From: Candidatus Kryptoniota bacterium
Lineage (GTDB): Bacteria; Bacteroidota; Ignavibacteria; Kryptoniales; JAKASW01
Direction of reading: 5' to 3'
Length of the DNA stretch: 64,000 nt
Assembly (NCBI GenBank): GCA_036567965.1
Contig: DATCTN010000031.1
Span: forward strand, 434,001 to 498,000
Shown here: positions 54,536 through 63,630 of the stretch, one piece after another
How the letters are laid out: each line of letters begins with the position of its first letter
How positions within the stretch are numbered: position 1 is the stretch's first letter
Program-made: the position numbers and the translations under genes
Notes under the pieces: generated by a model
Seen by the model: only the letters and a program-made list of their open reading frames with translations
The model's database searches: none
What the model was told of the DNA's origin: nothing

Positions 54536-56437
54536 CTAGGTTTTTTCCACTATTTCTTTCTTAATACTCATAATGAATTCAGTAAGCTTTTTAGTTCCCT
54601 TGTCGCCTTCCCGGTGCTTGCGAATGGACACGGTGCCGGCGTCTTTCTCTTTCTGGCCGACAATCAGCATGTACGGCACCTTCTTCGTCTCCCATTCGCG
54701 AATCTTGAAACCGACTTTCTCGTTCCTGTCGTCCAGTTCAACGCGGACGTTTTCCTTCTGAAGAGCGTCGACTACCGACTTTGCATAATCGTTCAGACTG
54801 TCTGTGATCGGCAGGACTGCTGCCTGAACCGGCGACAGCCAGGTTGGGAAAGCGCCGGCATAATGTTCGGTCAATATGCCGACAAATCTCTCGAATGAAC
54901 CGAATATTGCGCGATGGATCGCCACGGGTCGCTTCGCCTGGCCGTCGGCGTCGATGTAGGTCAGGTCGAACCTCTCAGGGAGCATGACGAAGTCGAGTTG
55001 TATTGTCGCGACCTGCCACTCTCTGCCGATTGCGTCCTTAATCTGTATGTCTATCTTCGGCCCGTAGAACGCGCCGTCCTTTTCTTTGATACCATACTCG
55101 ATGCCGTTCTTCTCGAGCGCTTTCTTTAAAGAGTCTTCGGCTTGTTCCCAGAGCTTCACGTCGCCCATTGCGTTGTCCGGACGTGTGGAAAGATTATAGG
55201 ACGGTTCGAAATTGAAGATCCGATAGACTCTGTTCACAAAATTGATCAGATCGATCACCTCGTCGAGGATCTGGTCGGGACGCAGATAAATGTGTGCATC
55301 GTCCATAGTGATCTGTCTGACGCGGAACATACCGCCCAGCGCGCCGGAAATTTCGTTCCTATGAAGTCTGCCGATCTCGGCAAGCCGCAACGGAAGATCT
55401 CGATAGCTCCTCGTCTTGTGCTTGTAAACGTAAGTGCTTTCAGGACAATTCATCGGCTTAAGCGAGTAGGTATCCTCTTCGACGTTCAGAATGAACATAT
55501 TCTGTTTGTAATGATCCCAGTGGCCCGACTGTTCCCATAGCTCTTTCTTGACGAGCATCGGAGTTGAGATCTCGACATAACCATGCCTGTCAAGTTCTTC
55601 GCGGATAAATTTCTCGAGTTCTCTGAATATTACCATTCCTTTCGGGAGCCAGAACGGCGCGCCCGGAGAAATATCATGGAACACGAAAAGTTCGAGTTCT
55701 TTCCCGAGTCGCCTGTGGTCGCGGAGTTTGGCCTCTTCGAGCATTTTAAGGTGATCGTCGAGCATCTTCTTTTTCGGGAAAGAGATTCCGTAAACCCGCT
55801 GGAGCATCTTGTTCTTGCTGTCACCTCTCCAGTACGCCCCGCTCGTACCGAGTAGCTTGAAGAATTTCAATTTTCCGGCGGAAGGAACGTGTGGACCACG
55901 GCACAGATCTGTGAAATCACCCTCGCTGTAGAAAGTGATCGTCTCATCGAGACCAGTGATGATCTCCACTTTGTATGGGTCTTTCTTGTCGCCGAAGAAT
56001 TTGAGAGCGTCGTTTTTCTGAACCACCTTGCGCACGAATGCGTTGTCGCGGTCGGCGATCTCGTGCATTTTCGCCTCGATCGATACAAGATCTTCGGGAC
56101 TTAACGGCTTGCTGATGTCGACGTCATAATAGAATCCGTCGTCGATGGCCGGGCCGACTCCGAATTTCGCTTCCGGGAAGATCGACTGAATCGCATGAGC
56201 CATGAGGTGGGAGCTGCTGTGCCAGTACACTTCGCGCCCTTCAGGGTCTTCGAACTTCAGAAATTTGATTTCGCAGTCGGATGAAATCGGGGTGTTCACA
56301 TCGCAGACTTTTCCATTGATCTTCACGGCGAGCGCATCTTCAGCGAGGGAATTCGAAATCTTTCTAGCGATCTCGAGCGCGGGGGTCGATTGCGCGACTT
56401 CAATTACCGAATTGTCAGGGAGTTTCACTTTTGGCAT
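54536..56437 (-). CDS. thrS: Threonyl-tRNA synthetase
   Basis: 633 residues, class II. N-terminal TGS domain (about 1-60), editing domain with HSSSHLMAHAIQSIFPEAKFG, catalytic core with GPHVPSAGKLKFFKLLGTSG, LKPMNCPESTYVYK (zinc Cys), MDDAHIYLRPDQ (zinc His) and VAIHRAIFGSFERFVGILTE (motif 3), and the anticodon-binding C-terminus. The TAG stop lies in the SD of infC. Confidence 0.97.
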   Translation of the reverse strand: MPKVKLPDNSVIEVAQSTPALEIARKISNSLAEDALAVKINGKVCDVNTPISSDCEIKFLKFEDPEGREVYWHSSSHLMAHAIQSIFPEAKFGVGPAIDDGFYYDVDISKPLSPEDLVSIEAKMHEIADRDNAFVRKVVQKNDALKFFGDKKDPYKVEIITGLDETITFYSEGDFTDLCRGPHVPSAGKLKFFKLLGTSGAYWRGDSKNKMLQRVYGISFPKKKMLDDHLKMLEEAKLRDHRRLGKELELFVFHDISPGAPFWLPKGMVIFRELEKFIREELDRHGYVEISTPMLVKKELWEQSGHWDHYKQNMFILNVEEDTYSLKPMNCPESTYVYKHKTRSYRDLPLRLAEIGRLHRNEISGALGGMFRVRQITMDDAHIYLRPDQILDEVIDLINFVNRVYRIFNFEPSYNLSTRPDNAMGDVKLWEQAEDSLKKALEKNGIEYGIKEKDGAFYGPKIDIQIKDAIGREWQVATIQLDFVMLPERFDLTYIDADGQAKRPVAIHRAIFGSFERFVGILTEHYAGAFPTWLSPVQAAVLPITDSLNDYAKSVVDALQKENVRVELDDRNEKVGFKIREWETKKVPYMLIVGQKEKDAGTVSIRKHREGDKGTKKLTEFIMSIKKEIVEKT

Positions 56438-56584
56438 ATAAATTCTTCTACGTTAGAATGATTAGTCCGGAGAATATTCGGATAATGGAAAAAGATTAAA
56501 CCCCATCTGGTCGGGAGAGCGGAAGCTTTCCTCGTTATCAACTTGCGACGAAAAGATTCTTCATACTCAAGGACATATCTCGTT

Positions 56585-56698
56585 TGTGGGCGATAGAGGA
56601 TTCCTCCGAAGGAGTCCCTTTCCCGAAGGGATCCTCCGAAGGAGTCTCCCGAAGTGACCTGCGGTTGGACCTTCGGGACGGGAGAACCTCTGACCTCT
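56585..56698. repeat. Split copy of tRNA-Val 3' end with 80-bp palindrome-rich insert
   Basis: Bases 56585-56603 repeat 56712-56730 exactly (TGTGGGCGATAGAGGATTC), and 56684-56698 repeat 56731-56745 (GAACCTCTGACCTCT). Together they form a copy of the 3' third of the tRNA-Val gene, interrupted in its T loop by 56604-56683. The insert carries CTCCGAAGGAG twice, CCCTTTCCCGAAGGG and TCCCGAAG/CTTCGGGA arms: compact hairpins. This could be a mini-element inserted into a duplicated tRNA end. Confidence 0.8.
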
Positions 56699-56714
56699 TC
56701 TCTTTCATATCTGT

Positions 56715-56788
56715 GGGCGATAGAGGATTCGAACCTCTGACCTCTACAATGTCAATGTAGCGCTCTAAACCAACTGAGCTAATCGCCC
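56715..56788 (-). tRNA. tRNA-Val(GAC)
   Basis: 74 nt. On the minus strand the cloverleaf starts GGGCGATTAGCTCAGTTGGT, with anticodon arm CTACA-TTGACAT-TGTAG (anticodon GAC) and the T arm AGAGGTTCGAATCCTCT. No encoded CCA. Confidence 0.93.
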
Positions 56789-56805
56789 GTGCCTGAATCG
56801 TTCTG

Positions 56806-56892
56806 TGCCGAGGGCGGGACTTGAACCCGCACGGCCCGTTTGGGGCCAAAGGATTTTAAGTCCTTCGCGTCTACCAGTTCCGCCACCCCGGC
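56806..56892 (-). tRNA. tRNA-Leu(UAA)
   Basis: 87 nt with a long variable arm, typical of type II tRNA. Acceptor GCCGGGG..., D loop GGCGGAACTGGTAGACGCG, anticodon arm AAGGACTTAAAATCCTT (anticodon TAA), T arm GCGGGTTCAAGTCCCGC. Confidence 0.93.
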
Positions 56893-57033
56893 GGCGAGCC
56901 GCCGAAGTCTCGTCAGAATCGCCGAACAATTTAGGCACGGTGGCTTAAAAAGTCAACGAGAATGACGGAATTTCACTATTTTTCGGGTATCTCTCCCGTT
57001 TCCGGGCGTCCTAATCTAAAATCGAGTTGCTAA

Positions 57034-57900
57034 TTACTCGCTGGAATCATTTGAAACTACGATCAGTCCCAAAATCCCAAGGTCACAGTAAAGAAGCGGC
57101 GCGAGGATCGGGGCGAAGACAAGAACTCTCTCCAGACTGAGCCGGCCATTGTCAGCTAGATCGCCCGACAAATGAAACGCGAACCCGAGAACCCCGACAA
57201 CTATACCTGTAACCATTGTCCAAAAATATGTGAGCTCATCTCCCGCAGACCATCTCCTGCTAACCGCCAGAGATATCACTACTCCTGTCGAGAAAAGTCC
57301 GTACGCGATAGGGATAAGCTTATATAATGTATATCCATATTGGCCGTGATCGATTATCGACGTGAGCGCACTCGCCGCGAATCCCAGTCCGACAAGCCAG
57401 AGAAAATGCCGGTCCCTCGAGATCGGTGCCTTGAACGTGCCGAGTCCCGGCACCTCGAGAATTCCCGTTTCCCTTTCTTCGACCACCGCGTACAATCCCA
57501 CGAGCGAAATTCCGGCAAAAGCGAGCGGGGCAAGTATAGGTGACGCGAATGTCAGCCATATCCAGGTCAGCTGTCCGAGCGGGTTCAGCGCCTGGTTCGC
57601 GTGGAACGCAGTGCCGACGACTCCCACCATTACGCCAATCGCCATGAGACAGATATGGAAAAGTGCGATCGTCTTCCCAGGCTTCGGCTTCAAAGCGACG
57701 AGAAAACTTGAAAGTGCAGCAAGCGGCACAAAGAAGATCGGGATGAGCTCGTACAAAGGGACGAAATCGTTCACGGCATGCGCAAGAATTACATCGACCC
57801 CTGTGAAAATGAAATTCATCCCAACCAGTATTAGAAGAAGCCGGTTTTTTTCAAACGGAAGCTTTACTCTCGCAAGATGGAACACGGATATCTCGCTCAT
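57034..57900 (-). CDS. Membrane protein with internal duplication (possible b-heme partner)
   Basis: 288 residues, about 8 TM helices in two repeated halves. First half: LAHAVNDFVPLYELIPIFF with H41, GVVGTAFHANQAL with H100, then SPILAPLAFAGISLVGLYAV. Second half: IIDHGQYGYTLYKLIPIAYG with H185, GVLGFAFHLSGDL with H243, then APILAPLLYCDLGILGLIV. The His pairs are spaced 59 and 58 residues in the two halves. No known family is recognised. Its ATG lies inside the stop of the octaheme cytochrome gene (ATGA), so both are one unit. The histidines suggest b-heme or quinol binding (inference). Confidence 0.78.
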   Translation of the reverse strand: MSEISVFHLARVKLPFEKNRLLLILVGMNFIFTGVDVILAHAVNDFVPLYELIPIFFVPLAALSSFLVALKPKPGKTIALFHICLMAIGVMVGVVGTAFHANQALNPLGQLTWIWLTFASPILAPLAFAGISLVGLYAVVEERETGILEVPGLGTFKAPISRDRHFLWLVGLGFAASALTSIIDHGQYGYTLYKLIPIAYGLFSTGVVISLAVSRRWSAGDELTYFWTMVTGIVVGVLGFAFHLSGDLADNGRLSLERVLVFAPILAPLLYCDLGILGLIVVSNDSSE

Positions 57901-59219
57901 GGCCGTCTTCCGGATCGATGCAGGCGGCGCAGCTCGGCGGCATCCTCTTTGACTTCATTCAGCTGTTTCAGCATCGGATAAACTCCATGCCACTGAACGA
58001 AATCCGGTCCCTGCATGTATGCGGCGAACTTCGCTGTCCTGCCGTAATAATGCCACAGGTCGAAGGCGTCGAAACTGATTTGTGTGGCGAACGGTTTAGA
58101 AGTTATGATGTTATCTTTGATCAATCCTGATATTATGGCGGACGCCTCTGCGACTTTTCCATTTACAAAAGATGTAACGCTGTCGGCACGTTGATATACG
58201 TTCTTAATGAACGTCTGCGAATGGCAGTTGGCGCACACTTCCTGCATCGCCAGCCTGTTCTGCTGTCCGTTCGGTCTGTCCGTAGACACGGCGGCAAAGA
58301 GATATTTTGTGAGTCGTGTCCCAACTTCGTGGGTGGTTCCCTGTCCGCCGAACCCGCTCATATGGCATGTGGCGCAAGTCGGGGCAGGCATGTCGCTGGT
58401 TGTGAGACGACCCGGTTTCTGGTCCCAGTTCCATTTTTCTCCTTCAGTCGCATACATCACACCGTGCGCGGATTCCTTGTAGATCTCGTCCTGCGGATGA
58501 TCGGGACCAAGATGGCACTGTCCGCATACTTCAGGTTTGCGGACCTGGGCGAGTGAGAACTCGTGTCTCAAATGACACTTGTTGCAGTTTCCGATGCTTC
58601 CATCTTTGTTGGGCTTTCCGATCTCGTGACAACTCTGGCATGCCGCAGGAGTGACGTTGGGGCCTTCCATATCGAAGATCGAATTTCTCAATGCGGTTGG
58701 GATTCCGTTCGGCCCGAGTGTGAGTTCGGAGATCTGCTCGGTTTGCTTCTTCTGTTCCGGCGAGAAGTCATCGAAGCCGGTGAGCGCCATCCAGGCGGGC
58801 CCGGCGTGGCGGCTGTGAAGATATTCGTCTGTCTCTCTGACATGGCAGCGTGCGCACTGTTTCGGCGTTGGCTCGCCGGTAATGAAGAAACCTTCATGGT
58901 CGTGACCCATCGGATTATTCCTGTCAACTACATGGCAGTCCTCGCATTTCACGCCTGACTTTCCCATGCTGCTTGACGCATACTGGTACACGATATCCGG
59001 CGTCACTCTTTGATGACAAGTCGCACACTTGTCCCCGCCCGAATACGCGACCTGTTCACCTCCGAGCTTTGAGCCGGCGGATTGGACGCGGAGCGTCTCG
59101 CCGCCAGAAGGTATTCTTGTGAAAAAGTAGAGTGCTACGAGCACGATCAGCGTGATCGATGCACCAACCATGAATGATCTCGGGATCTCTCGTATCATCT
59201 GGGCTTCCTTCCGTTCCAT
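57897..59219 (-). CDS. Octaheme c-type cytochrome (HAO-like)
   Basis: 440 residues with an N-terminal TM anchor (about 15-33) and eight CxxCH motifs: CATCH, CEDCH, CARCH, CQSCH, CNKCH, CGQCH, CATCH and CANCH. After the last one the helical C-terminus (FDAFDLWHYYGRTAKFAAYM, QGPDFVQWHGVYPML) is of the hydroxylamine oxidoreductase type. HAO-family members oxidise or reduce nitrogen compounds; whether the active-site heme has the Tyr crosslink needed for oxidation cannot be decided here. Anchored on the outside of the inner membrane. Coupled to the duplicated membrane protein. Confidence 0.88.
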   Translation of the reverse strand: MERKEAQMIREIPRSFMVGASITLIVLVALYFFTRIPSGGETLRVQSAGSKLGGEQVAYSGGDKCATCHQRVTPDIVYQYASSSMGKSGVKCEDCHVVDRNNPMGHDHEGFFITGEPTPKQCARCHVRETDEYLHSRHAGPAWMALTGFDDFSPEQKKQTEQISELTLGPNGIPTALRNSIFDMEGPNVTPAACQSCHEIGKPNKDGSIGNCNKCHLRHEFSLAQVRKPEVCGQCHLGPDHPQDEIYKESAHGVMYATEGEKWNWDQKPGRLTTSDMPAPTCATCHMSGFGGQGTTHEVGTRLTKYLFAAVSTDRPNGQQNRLAMQEVCANCHSQTFIKNVYQRADSVTSFVNGKVAEASAIISGLIKDNIITSKPFATQISFDAFDLWHYYGRTAKFAAYMQGPDFVQWHGVYPMLKQLNEVKEDAAELRRLHRSGRRP

Positions 59220-59474
59220 CGCTTCCCGCGGTCGGAATCAATGCTTGTCGGGGAAACGCAAGTTGATTTTCTAAACGATTCCATCCGCCGGCGGCAGAAT
59301 TGTGATTACAGAAGAAATTAGGAAATGGAATTTGAAAATGACAATCGAGGGATGCGCACGGGGGGTTATGGCCTGAGGCTCACACCTCCAGATTTGGAAA
59401 TTACGGTGGCGTTTCTAAATTGAAATTGGGATTGGATACGCAAGATTTAGCTCTTTTTTCGGAGATTTTACAAG
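59220..59474. other. Divergent intergenic region
   Basis: About 255 bp between the cytochrome gene (leftward) and the rel gene (rightward); must hold both promoters, but I cannot assign a box with confidence. Confidence 0.35.
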
Positions 59475-61691
59475 GTGTCTTATTTAGCTGATGTAAAAAG
59501 CGTTGAAAAACTGAACCGACTGCTGGAAGTGTGTCGGGCGAACCTGTTCACGGTAGACGAAAACCTCATACGGCGAGCATTCGAATTCAGCTGGAACGCG
59601 CACGTTCGTGGAAAGCCTCGCGCATCAGGCGAACCGTTCTTCTCGCATCCCTACGAAGTCGCCCTTGTTGTCGCAAAAGAAATTCCACTCGATGATATCT
59701 CTGTCGCGGCTGCCCTTCTTCACGATGTGGTCGAAGATACCGCTTACGATCTGAAGGCAGTGCGATCTGATTTCGGAGATGAGATAGCCGAGATCGTCGA
59801 TGGCGTGACAAAGATTTCAGGCGCGGTCGAGAGCCATGACATCACCCGGGCGGAGAATTACCGTAAGATGCTACTCTCCATGGCGAAAGATCTGCGCGTC
59901 ATTCTCGTGAAATTCGCGGACAGGCTTCATAACATGCGGACACTTGCGTTCCTCGCGCCGGAAAAGCAACAGCGCATCGCCAAGGAGACACTGGAAATCT
60001 ATGCGCCGCTGGCACACCGGTTCGGTCTGGCAAAAGTGAAATGGGAATTCGAAGACCTCGCGTTCAAACACATCAATGCCGCCGATTACGAGTACATCTC
60101 CCGCAAGTTGAACGCGAAGCGGCGGGAGCGTGAAGCCTATATCAGGAAATTCATCCAGCCAATACGCAAGCGGCTCGAAGGAGAGGAAATTAAATTCGAC
60201 ATTACCGGACGGCCCAAGCATATCTACAGCATTTACAACAAGATGGTGAAAAGGGGAAAGCCCATAGAGGAAATCTACGACCTCTTTGCGGTCAGGGTAA
60301 TTCTCGATACAGCCGATAAGAACGAATGTTTTTCCGTCTATGGAATCGTCTCGGAGATTTACACTCCTGTTCCTGAAAGATTCAAGGATTACATTTCTGT
60401 TCCTAAACAAAACGGTTACCAATCGATCCATACGACCGTCGTCGGTCCCGAAGGAAAGATGGTCGAGGTGCAGATCCGGACGAACCAGATGGACGAGGTG
60501 GCCGAGCGCGGAGTGGCGGCGCACTGGAAATACAAAGAGGACATAAAGCTGTCTGACAAGAATCTGGACGAATGGATTTCGTGGGTTCGTGAGATATTGG
60601 AACAACCGCCTGTTGCCGCTAGCGAAGACGCCGCGACGAGTTTTCTGGAGAGCTTTAAGCTCGACCTGTACCAGGATGAGATTTATGTCTTTACTCCGAA
60701 AGGGGACCTGCAGATTCTGCCAAGAGGATCCACGCCCGTCGACTTTGCTTTCGAAATCCATTCCGAAGTGGGCACGCATTGCGTCGGCGCAAAGGTGAAC
60801 GGCAGAATCGTGCCCCTTAACACCAAGCTTAACAGCGGCGATCAGATTGAGATCATCACCTCGTCAAACCAGAACGTAAATCCTGATTGGGAGAAGTTTG
60901 TCGTCTCGCGGAAAGCAAAGGCGCACATTCGCCGGTGGTTGAACGACGAAGCCAGAAAGAAAGCAGCCGAGGGTGAGGAAATCTGGACAAAGAGGGTGAA
61001 GAAGCACAAACTGACGATTGCGGAAGACGACTTCGCAAAAGTTCTCCATGATCTTAAATTCGACAACACGCAGAAATTTTTCATCGCGATCGCGGATGAG
61101 GAGATAGAACCCGACAGCGTTATAGCGCGGCTCACGCAGCAGAAGACAGCGAGAGAGCCGGTTGAAAATACCAAACCCCTGCACACTTTTGTCGAGATTG
61201 CGCGCAGGGCATCCGACGGAATTGTAGTCGACGGCACGCGCACCGATCTCAAGTTCTCTTACGCGAAATGCTGCAGCCCGATACCCGGCGACGATATCGT
61301 CGGGTTCGTCACGACCGGAGAGGGAATAAAGATCCACAGGCGCAACTGTACGAACCTCGCAAGGTTGGAAAACGCAGCGAGAGAAAGAATCGTCGATGCC
61401 ACATGGCCCGGCGAAAGCAGCGGCCTGTTTGTGGCCGGCGTTACCGTGTCGGGACTCGACCGGCCGGGAATCCTCACGGAGTTGACGCATGCGGTCACTA
61501 ATTATCAGAATACGAACATCCGGAGCGTTTCAGCCGAAGTCCGCGGCGAGCTTTTCGAATGTCACATCATTATCTATGTCAAGGACAAAGAACATCTCGA
61601 ACGACTGATCGACAAGTTGAAAAAGATCGACAGCGTGACTCATGTCGACAGAATGTCGGCCGGATCGTCCGGACAGGGACCTAATGCCTGA
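59475..61691 (+). CDS. rel: (p)ppGpp synthetase/hydrolase (RelA/SpoT)
   Basis: 738 residues, starting at GTG 59475 (VSYLADVKSVEK). HD hydrolase domain (SHPYEVALVVAKEIPLDDIS; ALLHDVVEDT), synthetase domain (VKWEFEDLAFKHINAADYEY; FAVRVILDTADKNECFSVYG; KDYISVPKQNGYQSIHTTV), TGS domain (VFTPKGDLQILPRGSTPVDF) and C-terminal ACT domain (FVAGVTVSGLDRPGILTELT). Makes and degrades the stringent alarmone. Its 3' end overlaps ruvX. Confidence 0.96.
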   Translation: MSYLADVKSVEKLNRLLEVCRANLFTVDENLIRRAFEFSWNAHVRGKPRASGEPFFSHPYEVALVVAKEIPLDDISVAAALLHDVVEDTAYDLKAVRSDFGDEIAEIVDGVTKISGAVESHDITRAENYRKMLLSMAKDLRVILVKFADRLHNMRTLAFLAPEKQQRIAKETLEIYAPLAHRFGLAKVKWEFEDLAFKHINAADYEYISRKLNAKRREREAYIRKFIQPIRKRLEGEEIKFDITGRPKHIYSIYNKMVKRGKPIEEIYDLFAVRVILDTADKNECFSVYGIVSEIYTPVPERFKDYISVPKQNGYQSIHTTVVGPEGKMVEVQIRTNQMDEVAERGVAAHWKYKEDIKLSDKNLDEWISWVREILEQPPVAASEDAATSFLESFKLDLYQDEIYVFTPKGDLQILPRGSTPVDFAFEIHSEVGTHCVGAKVNGRIVPLNTKLNSGDQIEIITSSNQNVNPDWEKFVVSRKAKAHIRRWLNDEARKKAAEGEEIWTKRVKKHKLTIAEDDFAKVLHDLKFDNTQKFFIAIADEEIEPDSVIARLTQQKTAREPVENTKPLHTFVEIARRASDGIVVDGTRTDLKFSYAKCCSPIPGDDIVGFVTTGEGIKIHRRNCTNLARLENAARERIVDATWPGESSGLFVAGVTVSGLDRPGILTELTHAVTNYQNTNIRSVSAEVRGELFECHIIIYVKDKEHLERLIDKLKKIDSVTHVDRMSAGSSGQGPNA

Positions 61692-62124
61692 ACAGAAACG
61701 GATGATGGGAATCGACTTTGGCCAGAAAAGAGTAGGGATCGCAGTAAGCGATCCGACTGGAATAATTGCCCGCGGTCTCGATACGATACCTAATGACAGG
61801 AACCTGATTGAAATAGTAATAGCGATGATAGTAAAGTTGTCGGTTGGAAAGGTCGTCGTCGGGAAACCGCTGATGCTGAGCGGTAAAGAAGGAGTCTCAG
61901 CGATCGAGGCGGCAAAATTCGCAGCGAAACTTAGAGAGAAGCTTCGGTCCGGCCCTGACGGCGAAATCGAGGTGGTCGAGTGGGATGAACGGTTCACTAC
62001 AACAATGGCTCAAAGAATACAGCTTGAACTCGGCGTGAAAAGGAAAGAGAGGCAGAGGAAGAGCAATCTGGATCGTATGGCCTCGCAGCTCATTCTCCAG
62101 AGTTATCTTGATTCACGAAAATGA
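61684..62124 (+). CDS. ruvX: Putative pre-16S rRNA nuclease / Holliday junction resolvase YqgF
   Basis: 146 residues from the ATG at 61684 (MPEQKRMMGIDFGQKRVG), overlapping the rel stop. RNase H-like fold: MGIDFGQKRVGIAVSD, VVVGKPLMLSG, EVVEWDERFTTTMAQ and DRMASQLILQSYLDS. YqgF family member involved in 16S rRNA 5' maturation. Confidence 0.9.
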   Translation: MPEQKRMMGIDFGQKRVGIAVSDPTGIIARGLDTIPNDRNLIEIVIAMIVKLSVGKVVVGKPLMLSGKEGVSAIEAAKFAAKLREKLRSGPDGEIEVVEWDERFTTTMAQRIQLELGVKRKERQRKSNLDRMASQLILQSYLDSRK

Positions 62125-62840
62125 ATCCGATGCCGGCTGAAATCCGAACTCGTCATGTCGTTCGAAATTCTGCAGCCTTAATTGTTCTTGTCCTCCTCGT
62201 CGTGGAAGCTGTCATGCTCCCGTTCCCGTGGACGGTTGCAAAACTGAAAATGTCAAATCCGAAGTCGACGGCACTTATGGACGAGAGAATTAAAGACGCA
62301 AAAACAAATCATGAACCGTTCTTCATCCGCCATACTTTTGTTCCCTTGTCACAAATCTCACCTTCTCTGATCCATGCGGTGATTGTCGCGGAGGACGGAA
62401 CGTTCTTTGAGCACAACGGCGTCGACTGGTACGAAGTCAAGGAATCTCTGGAGAAGAATTGGGAAGAAAAGCGGATAGTGAGGGGATCGAGCACCATTAC
62501 CATGCAGCTGGCGAAAAACTTGTGGTTTTCCACCAGCCGGGATCCTCTCACGAAGATGAACGAGGTGATCGCGGCATATATGCTCGAACACTATTTGACG
62601 AAAGACAGGATACTTGAGCTCTACCTCAACGAGATCGAATTCGGCCGTGGAATTTTCGGCGTCGAATCTGCAAGCAAGGTTTATTTCGGAACGTCCGCAT
62701 CCCAGGTTACACGTGAAGAGTGCCTCCGGCTTGCAGCGATAATCCCGAGTCCTATCAGGCACGATCCTAACACAGACTCCCGGTTTGTGTCGAACAGGCT
62801 CGAAATCATCTCGTTGAGAATGGAAGCAAGAGGCTGGTGA
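62121..62840 (+). CDS. mtgA: Monofunctional peptidoglycan transglycosylase
   Basis: 239 residues: N-terminal TM helix (about 18-38), then the GT51 domain with VIVAEDGTFFEHNGVDWYEV, RGSSTITMQLAKNLWFS and LELYLNEIEFGRGIFGVESA. Polymerises lipid II without a transpeptidase domain. Overlaps ruvX by ATGA-type spacing. Confidence 0.93.
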   Translation: MNPMPAEIRTRHVVRNSAALIVLVLLVVEAVMLPFPWTVAKLKMSNPKSTALMDERIKDAKTNHEPFFIRHTFVPLSQISPSLIHAVIVAEDGTFFEHNGVDWYEVKESLEKNWEEKRIVRGSSTITMQLAKNLWFSTSRDPLTKMNEVIAAYMLEHYLTKDRILELYLNEIEFGRGIFGVESASKVYFGTSASQVTREECLRLAAIIPSPIRHDPNTDSRFVSNRLEIISLRMEARGW

Positions 62841-63491
62841 ATGGATATCAGTGAACTGAAGGCGTTGATCTCCGAGGGAGAGAATTTCAAGATTGAATTC
62901 AAACGGCAATTCAGCTCCGTGGAAAAAATCGCGAAGGAACTGATAGCCTTCGCTAATACAAAAGGTGGGATGATACTCTTCGGTGTTGATGACGACGGGA
63001 CGATATACGGAGTTGAAAGCGAGAAGTCCGAAATGGACCTCATATACGAAGCGGCGAGAGATTATTGCGAGCCGCGAATTGAACCGATAGTCCAGGTCAT
63101 CGAGTTGAACAGGAAGGATATCGTCGTCGCGATAGTTGAGGAAAGCGGGAAGAAACCTCACCGCCTGCAGGATTACAGGAATTTCGTTTCCAGCGACGCG
63201 AAAGTCTATATCAGGATTAACGACAAGAGTGTTATCGCGAGCAGGGAGGTTGTAAAGATACTCGAGAGCGAAAGTTCGGACAGCGAACCGCTCTCGATAA
63301 TCATCGGGGACAGCGAGCGAAGACTCTTTAAGCATCTCGAGGAGAAAAACAGGATCACGGTGAAGGAATACGCTAAACTCGTGAACATAAGTGAGAGACG
63401 CGCGTCCAGAATCCTCGTCAACCTCGTGAGGGCCGGCGTAATCCGAATCTATACGGACGAGAAGAACGAGTATTTCACGTCAGCCTTCTAA
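62841..63491 (+). CDS. AlbA_2 (Schlafen-like) domain protein with C-terminal HTH
   Basis: 216 residues. The AlbA_2/ATP-binding domain (about 10-135) reads EGENFKIEFKRQFSSVEKIA, ELIAFANTKGGMILFGVDDD. The C-terminus (about 150-216) is a winged-helix-like region (KEYAKLVNISERRASRILVNLVRAGVIRIY). Such proteins are annotated as putative transcription regulators; no target is indicated. ATG directly follows the mtgA stop. Confidence 0.82.
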   Translation: MDISELKALISEGENFKIEFKRQFSSVEKIAKELIAFANTKGGMILFGVDDDGTIYGVESEKSEMDLIYEAARDYCEPRIEPIVQVIELNRKDIVVAIVEESGKKPHRLQDYRNFVSSDAKVYIRINDKSVIASREVVKILESESSDSEPLSIIIGDSERRLFKHLEEKNRITVKEYAKLVNISERRASRILVNLVRAGVIRIYTDEKNEYFTSAF

Positions 63492-63630
63492 TGTGCATGA
63501 GGGCGAACAGGAAAATGAGCCGGGGGAAATCTACGGTAAATGGTTTACGATTGAGAATTTGGAACCAACGAAGAGTCGCGAGATATGTTAAAAAGTTGAG
63601 AGGCTGAATGCGGAAAATGACGAGGGATGC
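63492..63630. other. Convergent intergenic gap
   Basis: No gene and no clear hairpin terminator in about 140 bp between the AlbA_2 gene and the convergent SpoU-type gene. Confidence 0.35.
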
